Source: Hevea brasiliensis
Taxonomy: Eukaryota > Streptophyta > Magnoliopsida > Malpighiales > Euphorbiaceae
Direction: 5' to 3'
NCBI RefSeq assembly: GCF_030052815.1
Contig: NC_079501.1
Coordinates: 81,287,979-81,351,978 of the forward strand
Length of the DNA stretch: 64,000 nt
Part shown: one piece after another, positions 12,822 through 24,664 of the stretch
Layout of the letters: each line of letters opens with the position of its first letter
How positions within the stretch are numbered: the first letter of the stretch is position 1
Notes under the pieces: generated by a model
Told to the model about the DNA's origin: nothing
What the model saw: only the letters and a program-made list of their open reading frames with translations
Databases searched by the model: none
Translations under genes and position numbers: made by a program

Positions 12822-15567
12822 GTCAAATTGAATTTGTTTTTAATATAATAATGATTTTTAATATAATAATAATCAAATTGTATTTCAAATCTAATTTGCA
12901 AATCTTATTCTACCTTGTGTAAGACTTTTATAATCAATACCGGTGAAGAACAAGCAAAGCATTATCTTTAGTTTACTAAGAGTAATGAATCCTCTCTTGA
13001 TCACTAAAAATCTTTATAGAATTCTTATTATATCCAACCACTGCCCCATACGCTATTCTATGGTTAGGATTACGTGTAAGCAATATTCAAGCATAGTGAT
13101 CCCTACATGAGATAATTAATGACCTCAAGTTAAAGAGCCACTTACACACTTGTTACATGGATCTTTCTATAGATAGGTAATACTTTTCTTATATGGAATC
13201 CTCATGCAAGTTAATTTAGTGAACTTGTCATTAAACAACCACTTTCACATTAATTATAGGTATCCCACCTACCTCAATTTATGAAAACAATTGCTTCCTT
13301 TCATAAAAAATAAAAAAGAATAATAATAACATATACTGGTATCTATAGCTCTAATCAATGTCTAGCCTTGAAAGAGCATTAACAAAAAATATTTAGGACA
13401 AGAGTTCGATACAATAAGAATCTCATAATTATAATACCTTTTATAACTTTCTTTTGTAAAGCACAATTGTATTCTTATTTTATTTACTCTAAATTCATTA
13501 AATAATATTGAAATGAACAATAAACAATAAAGAATAAAGAATGCGTTATAAATGAAATATCTACTTTTCATGAATAATGTCATTGTACATACAAGTAAGT
13601 GATTGGTTATAGAGCATATATACTGACACTTAGCCAATGATTTTCTCCAATACTTAATTTATAAAAGACTTATTTAAAGAAATATGTTTGTTACAGTTAA
13701 TTAAATGCATTACCATAATTATATGAAGGTAAACTTGCAAAATAATTTTTTTATATATTTTTATAAATTATTTTTTTATTTATCAAAATAAACATATTTT
13801 CAATAAAATATATATAAATTATATGTTTTCAATTTTTTTACTTCTAAAATGAACTTTTTTATTATCACCCAAGATGTTATAAAGATATTAGTATATTATT
13901 ACAAATTTAAGAGTAGTTAAGAGATTACAACTAGTAAAAGTATTATATAAAATGGATTTTTTATATATTCGTTAAGTGCTTAAACTAATTATAATAGTAT
14001 TAAATTGATAAGAAAGTACCAATTATTTTTCCATCATAAAAAAGTTTGTATTTCTTAACTATTTTTTTAGATCTTTTATATTCAAATAAAATATCTTCAC
14101 TCATTGACTTTTCATTTATTATAATTGTATTTTTTTTAATGCCCTTAGTGCAATGGATGATCAGAGTTAGAAAAGAAAGGTCTTTAAACCAAATGATTTC
14201 TTATTGCTAGTTTTAATGGCAAAAAAAAAAAAATCTAAAATTAACAGTCATATTGAAATTTTAGTGGGGCAAACATATAATTTTAATGGGTAAAGTGGTA
14301 TCTCTTTTACTTATTTAAAATAGATCTAAGAAGTTATTAAAATTTCATTATAGGAACACTTACTCCTGAGTATATGTTTGCTTTGCTCCTACAAGAGCAA
14401 TATCAAGGAATGGTATTATATATTGATATCATCCAAAACAAGTGGAAGAATAATGACTTGCAACTTCAATTGTCATCATTTCTATCTCCTTTTACCAACG
14501 TTAGAGAAAGGCTCAACAAAACTAAACTATGGAGATGGATGGTTATAAGTAGTGTTGTAGATGCTAAAAAAGGTTTAAAACTTCATTAATGGTGGTATCT
14601 AGAGTCATTTTACAAAACCCCAATTTTTGAATTTTAAATCTCCTTAACATAACTACACATTTTCACTAACCATTTTAAACATAACCTATGAAGGTGCAAT
14701 GCATTTTTTGACAACATCTTTGATGAGTTATTAGATAGCATTCTTTATCTAGATCAATTCCTTATCTTTTGATTTGGGCTAGTCCAGTCCTAAAGAATTA
14801 TTGATCATTTAATTATAAGAATAGCAACTGGATAGGGTGTGTTGTTAGGATTTGCCATTTCTATCTCCATCCATTACATAAAATATTTTATATATTTATA
14901 TTAACTTTTAAATATTATTAGTTGTAGTTAAAAAATTAGTAAAATAAAAAAATAGTTTGTTTTAAGAACAAAATAATATTCTTGATATTTAGACAACTTA
15001 AAATCATAATGTAAAAATATATTTTTATGTTGAAAAGGAAATCAAAATGGTTTTGACAAGGACACCTAATCATGTCCTTTCAACATTATCATAAATGGGA
15101 ATCATGCAACTTTATCATAAATGTGTTGGAGAGCCTTTAATAAATTCAAGGCAAGGACGAGTTTCTCATTTGACAAATAGTCTTGCCATCCTTAACGATT
15201 TATCAAAGTTGCAGAAAATGGGGGATTAGTGATTTTTTGTTACATTATTATTGATTCATAGATGTGTACCTTTTGGCTTGTATGTAATTAGTTTTAGACT
15301 GCTTTGATTGGATGATAACACTTGAAAATATAATATTATAAATCATGGATTGAATTCTTATTAAAATAAAATGGATGATAAGGAAAGCTTAATTTTTAAT
15401 GTTGTGTGATCAAGAGTCACTTATGAACATAAAGAGAATTGAGATGAGAAGGGAACACTTAGTCTATATAGGATCCACTTTAATAGATAAGTCAATAAAC
15501 AAGAAATCTTGTGAAAAATGATTTCACCAAAAAACTTCTAATAAATATTCATACTTAGTGGAAGGCA
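12822..15567. other. AT-rich region without recognisable genes
   Basis: No gene is supported. A moderately GC-richer stretch at about 12900-13270 has the texture of a degraded retroelement leader, but no LTR end or domain is visible. A 71-codon frame at 14374-14589 has ordinary residue composition but no family match that I recognise. The rest is AT-rich filler up to the Athila target site. Confidence 0.45.
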
Positions 15568-15808
15568 CATATTGATACACTTGAATTATATAGATGTTTT
15601 TAAGCACATTTGTATACTATCTCATAACATTTAGGCAATTATTTTCATGCATAGTAGTTGATTTCATTAGTTTTTGTAATTTCTATTGTCAAGCCCTTAA
15701 TTCTATTTTTTCTGCATCATTTTAGGTGTTTGGGTGAAGCCCCACAGTATAGGAGTGCAAAGGAAGCTTGGAGAGGTCAAGAGACTGAGTATTGCTGCTG
15801 ACACAAAG

Positions 15809-16124
15809 TACACGGGTCTTGTAAGCCAAGCCCCAGACCCGTGTAACCTTCTGCCAAAAGAAAGCCAGATAGCCAATGGAGAAACAAAAGTACACGGGTC
15901 ATGTAATTAGACCCGTGTAATCTGCAGGGACCTGTGTAAGTCTCTGCCGGGCACAAGCTTGAAGAACCTTATGGGAACAAAAGTACACGGCCCGTGTAAC
16001 CAGGCCCGTGTAGTTGGCGCAGACCCGTGTAACTCTCAGTGCCAATGTAAGACTCCGCAGTTCCACTCTAGCAAGTTACACGGCCCTGGGCCATGTAGTT
16101 ACACATGGGCCGTGTACTATGTGG
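15809..16124. promoter_or_regulatory. TACACGG palindrome cluster in the 5' LTR
   Basis: Many copies of the half-site TACACGG and its inverse CCGTGTA, often paired as a 15-bp palindrome. Examples are TACACGGGTCTTGTA at 15809 and the perfect TACACGGCCCGTGTA at 15984-15998. The cluster lies about 100 bp upstream of the LTR TATA box, where a promoter-proximal binding array would sit. Function is inferred. Confidence 0.7.
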
Positions 16125-16224
16125 TAGCCAGTTTTATAACATGAATTCCCGCTCTTGTTTTCTGATTCAAATGAGACTCCTAAAGCCTTTTGGACTCAAA
16201 ATGACCTAACCCTAGAGCAACCAT

Positions 16225-16232
16225 TATAAATA
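16225..16232 (+). promoter_or_regulatory. TATA box of the 5' LTR
   Basis: TATAAATA in the context CCATTATAAATAGAAGAG, with the same sequence at 28216 in the 3' LTR. It is the likely core promoter of the genomic RNA. Confidence 0.65.
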
Positions 16233-17223
16233 GAAGAGAAAAGAGAAAACATCAGAAAAAGGGGCTCTCTTTTATCTTTTGACAGCATTTTTGAGGAGTT
16301 TTGAAGGAGAGCAATCCACACTCTGCACTTTCTCCAGCCGTTTCGAGGAGAGAAACATAAGTACCAAAAGGAGTTTTCCAGCTGAAGTTCCACAAGATCA
16401 AAGCTGCAAACTCTCTTCAATTCCTTCATTTCATCTCCCTAGACAGATTTTTATTGTTTTATTTCTTCTACATGATTTTCTTTTTACTGTTTTTACCTTT
16501 TATCATGATGTTTGCTGAACTCACCATGAGTGAGTAGTTTTCTTATTCTGGATTTGGGAGAGTAATGCTTGTAATTATTATTATGGATGAATACTAAGTT
16601 TTATTTATTGGATTTGAGATTCGTTCCTTGATTTAATTTCTTGTGATATTAATGCATGCTATGTGCTAGTACCCACTTAGCCATGATTGTAGATGTTAAT
16701 TGAAGGACTGAAAGGTAAAGATTAATATCAGAAAATCAAGATCTTGAACCTAGGAATTCTGACCTAGACATAGGCTGATACTGTTGTGGAACTTCAAAAT
16801 TCATCAAAGATCTTAAAGGATTTTAATTAATTTGATCACCACGAAAGTTGACTTTGAGTTAATTCGAATACGCCCTAGGTGCCTTGAGAGAGGATTTAGG
16901 ATAACTTAGGACTGATTTCCATCAAGGAAAACGATCCTCAATTTAGTAAATAAACGAGATAACATCCTTAGTAAGATTCAAGTGTGAAATCTTAATTTTA
17001 GAATTATTTCAAATAAATTATTTCGTTTTAAGTTTACCATTCTAGTGTTTAAGGTTAACAAACTTCATTCCCTAAGTATTCGATAGCCTTGACAGTCAAA
17101 ATTACTGTGTAGATTGGTAATTAATAATCAAATTCGTCATAGGAACAATACTCTACTCATCACTTTATTGCTTGTTAGCGATCTGTGCACTTGCGGGGTT
17201 GTAAAACCAGCAAAAAAAGTTTT

Positions 17224-17241
17224 TGGCGTCGTTGCCGGGGA
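17224..17241 (+). other. Primer binding site, tRNA-Asp type
   Basis: TGGCGTCGTTGCCGGGGA matches the Athila/Tat primer binding site complementary to the 3' end of tRNA-Asp, with one difference (T for C at position 6). It lies just after the 5' LTR. Confidence 0.88.
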
Positions 17242-17364
17242 GTTTTAGCTTTAGTAATATCAAGCGATAGGCAATTTAGCTGATTTAGGCAATTATATTT
17301 ATTATCTAATTTTATTTTACTGGTTGTATTTCTCTTCTTTTCTCTCAGGTGCCCGATTTGGTAT

Positions 17365-18990
17365 ATGACTAGAACAAGGCCAGAAGAAGAAATTTTGGAC
17401 TGTGATCCGGAGATAGACAGAACTTTGAGAGCCATCAAGAGGGAAAGGAAACATCAAGAGCATGGTCAAGGAGATCCTGAAATTCCAACCATGGCCGATA
17501 ATAATGACAGACCAAGACTCTTGAGAGATTATAGAGCTCCATCTATCCAAGGATTTCAGCCCAGTGTCACTAGACCCACAGTGGAAGCTAATAACTTTGA
17601 ATTAAAACTAGCATGGCTCTAAATGATTCAACAAACCCAGTTTGCAGGTTCACCAACAGAAGACCCACACTATCACCTCCAGTGCTTTCTTGCCCTATGT
17701 GACACATTCAAGATGAATGGAGTGTCTGATCAAGCAATAAGACTCAGAGCATTCCCATTCTCCCTTCAGGACAGAGCAAGGAAGTGGTTACTTTCTCAAC
17801 CAGCTAGAACGTTCACCACTTGGGAAAACCTCTCTCAAGCTTTTCTAGCAAGGTATTTTCCACCTGCAAAGACTGCAAAACTGAGGCTTAAGCAAAACAC
17901 ATTCAAACAAAAGGAAGGAGAATCACTCTATGACGCATGGGAATGATATAAAGACCTACAGAGGGAATGTCCACACCATGGCATAGAGGATTGACTATTA
18001 GTGCAAAATTTCTATAATGGGTTACTACCCTCTATAAGGAGCACTGTTGATTCAGCTGCAGAAGGTGATCTAATAGAGAAAACAATGACACAAGCACTTG
18101 AACTTCTAGAAAGGGTTGCATACCATAATTATGAGTGGTCAAATGAAAGAGGAAATGCAAGGAGAACTGCAGGGGTCCTGAAAGTAGACACCCTAAGCAT
18201 GATAAATGCTCAATTTGATCAGCTTACAAAGAGACTTAAAAAATTGCAAGCTAACGCAGTTGGTACAAACAGTTAACATGAGGATAGCTATGGAGGAGGA
18301 TACATGAGTTCAGAATACAGTAATTTTAATGAACCCTCCACAGAACAGATGAACTATGTGAATAATGGAGGAAACTTCAACCAGAGGCAGCCCAACAATC
18401 CATATTCAAATACTTACAACCTTGGATGGAGGAACCACCCAAATTTCTCATGGTCCAATCAGCAGAACCAGCCAATAAACAAGCAACAAGGGTACAAACT
18501 ACCAGCACCCCCTGGGTTTCAGAATAAAGGTCAAAACTTTGCACAGCCATCACTACCTCTCCAACCTCAACAACCTGAACTAAAGATGATCATGGAAACC
18601 ATGATGGAAGGATTCCTAGCAGCTCAATAACAACAAAATGAATTGATTAAACAGCTGACTTCCAGAATGGACCAACTTGCTACTCATAACAAGATGCTAG
18701 AGAATCAAATCGCTCAGCAAGCAAGTTTTTCAAGTAAGGCTGTTGGAAAACTGCCTAGCCAACCAGAAATGAACCCAAGGGAGCATTGTAAGGCAGGTAC
18801 ACTAAGGAGTGGGAGAACTCTAGTACAACCAGAGGTAGAACTAACTGAGAAAACCATAGAAAAATCTTAAGGCCAAGCAGAGAAAAAGGAGGAAGAAGCT
18901 AAGAAAGATCAGGAAGAGGAAGCAAGGAAGACAAAGAAATTACCAGAGCATAGCCTCCCCTACCTTTTCCTCAGAGATTTCAGAAAGCCA
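17365..18990 (+). pseudogene. Athila gag (capsid) remnant
   Basis: One reading frame runs from ATG 17365 to about 18990 but is closed by stops at 17620, 17944, 17992, 18274, 18628 and 18868. Gag encodes the structural protein of the virus-like particle. The retrotransposon gag core is visible as ARKWLLSQPARTFTTWENLS followed by FLARYFPPAKT and KQKEGESLYDAWE. It is followed by a Gln/Asn/Pro-rich region and a short coiled-coil-like segment (DQLATHNKMLENQIAQQ), as expected in Athila gag. I see no CCHC knuckle. A frameshift between 18870 and 18993 separates it from the pol frame. Several stops look like CAA, CGA or TGG codons changed by one transition. Confidence 0.88.
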
Positions 18991-18992
18991 AA

Positions 18993-19844
18993 TTGGACAA
19001 ACAGTTTGGGAAGTTTTTGGAAGTTTTACATAAACTTTATATCAACATCCCCTTCACTGAAGCACTTTCTCAGATGCCATCCTATGCCAAATTTCTTAAG
19101 GAAATTCTGTCAAAGAAAAGAAAGCTAGAAGACTATGGAACAGTAGCTCTAACAGAGGAATGTAGTGCCATACTGTAAAACAAACTGCCTCCAAAGTTGA
19201 AAGATCTAGGAAGCTTCTCCATACCCTGCCTCATTGGTAACAAGAAAATAAATAAGGCCCTCTACGATCTTGGTGCAAGCGTCAATTTAATGCCTCTATC
19301 AATATGCAAAAAGTTGAAGATCGGAGAACTAAAGCCCACAACAATCTCATTGCAATTGGCTAATCGATCTGTTAAATATCTGTGGGCATACTTGAGAACA
19401 TCCCTATCAAAGTGGGCAAATTCTTCATTCCAGTAGACTTTGTTGTCCTTGAGATGGAAGAAGATGTTCAAATTCCTATCATCTTGGGAAGACCATTCTT
19501 GGCAACCGCCAAAGCCATCATAAACTTCAAAAATGGGCGATTAACCATCAAGGTGGGAGAAAAAGAAGTGGAGTTCAACTTGTTCGACACAATGAAACAT
19601 AAATTTGAACCTGATGAATGCTTCAAGGTTGACATAATTGACAAACAAGTTGAAAAGGAATTTTATAAGACACATCCTAAAGATCCTCTTGAAGCATGTA
19701 TTGTGCACAGCCACACAGTGGATGATAAAAATACAGAAATAACAGCCTGTGCACAATAGTTAGCAGCTCATCCACCCCTACCCTTAGCTAAGGCTTTCGA
19801 GATGGAGAAGCTGGAGGAGGAACAAACCAAAGGTAAGCTCCAAG
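18993..19844 (+). pseudogene. Athila pol, protease part (broken)
   Basis: This segment holds the linker and aspartic protease that matures Gag-Pol. The frame from 18993 passes a stop at about 19176. It then shows the Athila-type active site ALYDLGASVNLMP (near 19255-19295) and the flap-side motif ISLQLANRSVKY. A frameshift near 19380 moves the frame to the one containing IPIILGRPFLATAKA. A stop follows at about 19757, and the sequence then reads to the insertion point of the nested solo LTR at 19844. The reading resumes in register at 21033 once the insert and one target copy are ignored. Confidence 0.85.
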
Positions 19845-21032
19845 TGTAACACCCTCACTTTAGATAGTCCGCACGTTTTACTATTCTGATGACCAATGTC
19901 TAACCGGACAGCTAGAATGTCAAGAACTATAATTAAACTAGAGTGAGGAGTCATAAATAACTCAAATAATGGAAAGAAAAATCAAGGAAAAATTTTACAA
20001 ATAAAAGACAACCAAGTTAAATGAGTCGGTGCCCTAGGGATGGGTAACCCAGTGGGAAGTTGCGGTCTTCGCAGCTAGGAGCCCTAAACCCTGGAGAAAA
20101 TTCATAAAATAATTTTTGGGACTCCAGAGAAGACTCATTGAGGTTTTTATGGCATTAGAATGTCAAGAAAAGGCTTAGAAAAATTTTTTGATCGGTACAG
20201 ACGATTTTGGCTCAATAAGCCAAATGGAGGATATTTTGGTCATTTCGTCTTCAGAGATAATGTTTGGCTGACTTGTACAGTTAACTAAATAATTATTATG
20301 ACATAAAATATGAATAAATATTGCTAAAAATTTAATTAAAAATGAGTAGAAAAGAAAAGAAAAAGAAAAAGAAATAAAACTCAAATTATGACATCACCAC
20401 TAAGCAGAAATGCTTAGCGCAATGGATTTGTTTCCTTCGCACAGGTACTGAAGGTAAAACCCAGTGGATATTAGACTGGAATTTTGAAGTCCAGATCTGC
20501 AGAAGTGTCAGAAGAGTTCAAGGTTGTCACCTCCTCAGGTCATAATTTGTATGTTGTATAAAATGCTTAGTTATAGTATTGTAATGTAAATTATGAAAAT
20601 GTAATTAATAGGTATGTGATGTAAATTAATAAATTGGTTAGTTCATATGTGATTAAATTGTATATCATATAAATTAATAAAGATTGAAAATTTTCATATA
20701 TGAGTTGAGCATGAATGGGAATGTATGGAAATGGATATGAATGAAATTGTATAGATTTGAATACAGAATTGAAATATATAGATGATGCATGAAATGATGA
20801 GATTTTTAGTTTAAAATATTATTGAAATTTTCAAACAGGTGAATAGTAAAACACGTCAAACGATAATAAAATAGAGAAAACTCCATTAGTTTCTCCGTCG
20901 AAAAATAATTGATATTAAAAGATAATAACTTGAAAATGATTAAAGGAATAAAATAAGCTAAGATAAGGTGCTCCGGCACTGAGTGTGACATGCCTTGCTC
21001 GGCTAAACTATAGTCGTGTGAGGGATGTCACA
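19845..21032 (+). mobile_element. Solo LTR (chromovirus family) nested in Athila pol
   Basis: It begins TGTAACACCCTCACTTTAG and ends GAGGGATGTCACA. The flanks are CCAAG (19840-19844) and CCAGG (21033-21037), a 5-bp target duplication with one mismatch. Its ends and internal motifs (CTAACCGGACAGCTAGAATG; CACTAAGC...GCTTAGCGC; CTCCGGCACTGAGTGTGACA) match the larger LTRs at 30081-33606, 57197-61045 and, in reverse, 44294-47881. At 1.19 kb it is much shorter than those, so it is internally deleted. No internal domain remains, so it arose by LTR-LTR recombination. Confidence 0.9.
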
Positions 21033-22500
21033 CCAGGAAAATGCCAAACAGGTAGAGCTTAAACCTCTCCCCTCCTCGCTAAGGTACACATTTCTAGACT
21101 CAAATTCTAAATATCCTATTATAATCAATGCTAGCCTGTCTAAGTTAGAAGAGGAAAAACTGTTAAGAGAACTTAGGATCCATAACAAAGCCATAGGGTA
21201 TAAAATAGAAGACCTGAAGGGAATCAACCCTTCGATTTGCATGCATGGGATACCCATGGAAGAAAACAATAAACCCACTATCGAACACCAAAGAAGACTT
21301 AACCTAAACATGAAAGAAGTAGTCAAGAAAGAAATTTTAAAACTATTAGATGCAGGTATCATATACCCAATTTCTGATAGTAAATGGGTTAGTCCAGTAC
21401 ATGTAGTTTCTAAGAAAGGTGGGACAACTGTTATTCAAAATGCAAACAATGGACTAATCCCTACTAGAGTAAATCGACCAAATGTTAGAAAGGTTAGCGA
21501 AACACTCTTACTTCTGTTATCTAGATGGGTATTCAGGATTCTTTCAAATTCCTATTCACCTAAAAGACTAAGAAAAGACAACATTCACTTATCCCTATGG
21601 AACATTTGCATATAGGAGAATGCCTTTTGGTCTTTGTAATGCCCCTGCTACCTTTCAAAGATGCATGATGGCTATCTTTTCTTATTATATTGAAGAAATC
21701 ATGGAAGTTTTTTATGGATGATTTTTCTGTCTATGGAACTACTTTTGATGATTGCCTAGCCAATTTATCTAAGGTGTTGCAAAGATGTGAACAATCAAAC
21801 CTGGTCCTAAATTAGGAAAAATGCCACTTCATGGTAAGAGAAGGCATAGTTCTGGGATATTTGATATCAGAAAGAGGAATTAAAGTTGATAAGGGAAAAC
21901 TTGAGATCATTGAAAACATGCCACCACCAACATCAGTCAAGAGAGTGTGAAACTTTTTGGGACATGCAGGATTCTACAGAAGATTCATCAAGGACTTTTA
22001 CAAAATAGCTAAGCTACTTACCAACTTGTTAAGTCAAGATGTTCCCTTTGATTTTAATGAAAATTGCCTTGTCTCCTTTAACAGGATCAAAGAAGCCCTG
22101 ATATCAGTACCAATAATGCAGCCACTAAATTGGGAGCTACCATTCGAGGTGATGTGCGATGCGAGTGACTTTGCAGTTGGAGCAGTGCTCGGGCAAAGAA
22201 AAGATAAAAAGCTCCATGCTATTTATTATGCTAGCAAGACACTCGATGATGCACAAATCAATTATGCCACCACAGAGAAGGAATTCCTAGCAGTGGTGTT
22301 TGCAATGGACAAGTTCAGATCTTACCTCATTGGGTCAAAAGTCATTGTATTCACAGATCATGCTACAATTCGGTACCTTTTGAACAAGAAGCAAGCAAAA
22401 CCAAGGTTGATTCGATGGATTCTACTCCTGCAAGAATTTGACCTTGAAATCAAGGACAAAAAAGGATTCGAAAATGTAGTAGCTGACCATCTTTCCATAC
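21033..22500 (+). pseudogene. Athila pol, reverse transcriptase and RNase H (broken)
   Basis: RT begins with KLEEEKLLRELRIHNKAIGY and shows WVSPVHVVSKKGG near 21390-21420. A gap of about 25 codons follows, where the VCIDYRKLN motif is expected, and the sequence resumes in another frame with YLDGYSGFF and [16 protein letters not shown] further frameshift sits immediately before the MDDFSVYG active-site motif near 21717. Stops follow at about 21813 (Trp expected) and 21948. RNase H is open from 21957, with [27 protein letters not shown] and [11 protein letters not shown]. The enzyme would copy RNA to cDNA and degrade the template. This copy is dead. Confidence 0.9.
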
Positions 22501-23801
22501 TAAAATTTGAGTACACAGGGGACTTTAAAGATTTGCCAATTGATGATTCATTTCCTGATGAGCAATTACTTGCATTCTCCAAGGCTCCATGGTACGCTGA
22601 CTTTGTTAATTTTCTTGTATGCAGGGTACTGCCTCCAAACATGACTTATCAATAAAGGAAGAAATTCCTACATGATGTGAGATATTACATATGGGAGGAA
22701 CTTCTACTGTACAAGAGATGTAATAATGGGCTGATAAGAAGATGCATACCAGAGGAAGATATGGAAAGTATCATTCATCACTGCCATTCATCACTATATG
22801 GAGGACACTTCGGCACCTCAAAAACCACAACCAAGATTTTGCAAGTAGAGTTTTACTGGCCACATTTGTTTAAGGATGTAAGATCCTTTGTGCTAGCTTG
22901 TGATCAATGCGAATATATTTCATGGGACCATTTCCCTCTTCCCGTGGAAACAAGTATATTCTAGTTGGAGTTGATTATGTATCAAAATGGGTAGAAGCAA
23001 TTGCAACACCAACCAACGATGCTAAAGTGGTCACAAAGTTCCTTAAGAAAAACATCTTCACAAGATTTGGCACACCACAAGCAATAATCAGCGATGGAGG
23101 AAGTCACTTCTGCAACCAAGAATTCGAAACACTACTGAAAAAGTATGGAGTGACTCACAAGGTAGCCACACCTTATCATCCTCAAACCAGCGGTCAAGTA
23201 GAAATCTCAAAAGGGAACTGAAGTAGATTCTGGAGAAAACTGTAAACAGATCTAGGAAGGACTGGTGCATGAAGTTAGATGATGCACTATGGGCATACCG
23301 CACTGCATATAAAACCCCAATTGGCATAACACCCTTTCGACTGGTTTATGGAAAATCATGCCATCTCCCTGTTGAACTTGAGCATAAAGCTTACTGGGCA
23401 ATTCAGATCCTAAACTTTGACCTCAAAGCTGCTGGTGAGAAAAGACTCCTACAACTGAATGAGTTGAAAGAAATCCAACAGGATGCATACGAAAATGCCA
23501 AAATTTTCAAGGATAAAACCAAAAGATGGCATGACAGGCGCATAGCAAGGAAAGAAATAAAAGAAGGAGATCTTGTCCTCTTATTCAACTCTAGATTGAA
23601 ACTCTTTCCAGGGAAGCTAAAATCAAAATAGTCCAGACCTTTCAAGGTCACCCAAGTCTTCCCACATGGAGCAGTAGAAGCGTGGAGCAAAATCTCAGGT
23701 GCATTTAAGGTCAATGGGCAAAGGCTGAAGCCTTACTTTCAGGGAGAACCCATAGAAATGGGAGTCAATTGCACCCTCGACCATCCTACCGATAGACCAT
23801 A
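22501..23801 (+). pseudogene. Athila pol, integrase (broken)
   Basis: The HHCC zinc finger is readable around 22770-22905 (HCHSSLYGGHFG, then LACDQC). The linker to the core is deleted. The core opens with [10 protein letters not shown] where Athila integrases have [10 protein letters not shown], so the first catalytic Asp is Tyr. The later catalytic positions remain as ISDGGSHF and TSGQVE. A stop follows at about 23219, then a frameshift, and the C-terminal part is open from 23269 ([20 protein letters not shown], then [19 protein letters not shown]). It ends near 23801 after another stop at 23629. Integrase would insert the cDNA. This copy is inactive. Confidence 0.88.
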
Positions 23802-24114
23802 AACAAGCGAAGTCCAGCTAAAGACTATAAACAAGCGCTTTTTGGGAGGCAACCCAAAATTTTTTCTGAACTTTTCTTTTTTCTCCTTTTTCATATTAAT
23901 TTTTGTTTCGTACTCATTAGCATTTCATTTTGTGGGATTTTTTGGAAAGGGGAGTAGAGAACAAGAGAGGAAAGGAATCACCAAGTCAAAACCACAAAAG
24001 GGAAAATTGGACAAAACCAGGAAAGTAGCTCTATTGCTAAACTTTACATCCATTTCATGTGTTGTGATGATAAAAATTTTTCATTTAATAAAAATTTAGA
24101 AAATCAGAAAATTA
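23802..24114 (+). other. Athila untranslated spacer after pol
   Basis: It contains the sequence CGCTTTTTGGGAGGCAACCC, a conserved-looking Athila/Tat post-pol motif, followed by AT-rich DNA. No gene is supported here. Confidence 0.6.
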
Positions 24115-24475
24115 CACGGGTCGGGTACTAGTTTTACACGCCCCGTGTAACTTTCTAGAAGCCCATAAATTTCTTGTATTTTTAACTCTGAGGGAGACAA
24201 AAAGTTACATGGGTCTATAGCCCAATTTACACAGACTGTGTAATGTCTCTAGCAGAATAACTTAAAGCCAGGCAGTTACACAGGCCGCCTTGTATTTGAC
24301 ACGGACCGTGTAACATATCCAGTAAAGAAACTCGGGAGATAGAAAGTTACACGAGTCCCAGAGCTCATTTACACGGGCCGTGTACTACGACAGAATTTGA
24401 AATTTTTAGGCAGAAATTTACACGGCCCTATATGTCGAGACCCGTGTAGTGATACATGACCCGTGTATCATGTCA
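24115..24475. promoter_or_regulatory. Second TACACGG palindrome cluster, upstream of the third frame
   Basis: Repeated TACACGG and CCGTGTA half-sites, many as pairs, including the perfect palindrome TACACGGGCCGTGTA at 24370-24384. The half-sites are the same as in the LTR cluster. Here they lie about 120 bp upstream of a TATA box and about 190 bp upstream of the ATG of the env-like frame. This looks like an internal promoter module. Confidence 0.7.
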
Positions 24476-24596
24476 CAGATGCGACTCCTGGGGCGCGAAA
24501 CATGTGAAACGAAGAGTCCTAACAGCTCTTTAAATGCACCCCTCGCATTAAAACCATTCATAAAGGCAAAACCCTTCATCTCCACCCCTCCTAGCC

Positions 24597-24604
24597 TATA
24601 AAAA
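24597..24604 (+). promoter_or_regulatory. TATA box of a putative internal promoter
   Basis: TATAAAAA in the context CTAGCCTATAAAAACCCC lies 61 bp before ATG 24665. It follows the palindrome cluster at nearly the same spacing as in the LTRs. Confidence 0.55.
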
Positions 24605-24664
24605 CCCCTTAAATCTCATCTACCTTCACCAAACCCAACTCTTCTCGTTCCCAAAAACTCATTA

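Larger units (their letters stand above)
15573..17217 (+). repeat. 5' LTR of the Athila element
   Basis: It starts TGATACACTTGAATT immediately after target site CATAT and ends just before the PBS. By alignment with the 3' LTR the terminal CA is mutated to AA. It carries a cluster of TACACGG/CCGTGTA palindromes at 15809-16124 and a TATAAATA box at 16225-16232. Small ORFs inside it are not genes. Confidence 0.93.

Noticed and set aside
14374..14589. 71-codon plus-strand frame
   Set aside because: No recognised family, no splice or promoter context and AT-rich surroundings. It is too weak to call a gene.
15809..16124. Regularly repeated palindromes resembling a CRISPR array
   Set aside because: Spacing is irregular, units vary, the host is a plant and the array lies within an LTR promoter region.
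16196..16518. Overlapping frames on both strands in the 5' LTR
   Set aside because: They occur with changes at the same place in the 3' LTR, lack conserved domains, and cover the transcribed leader.
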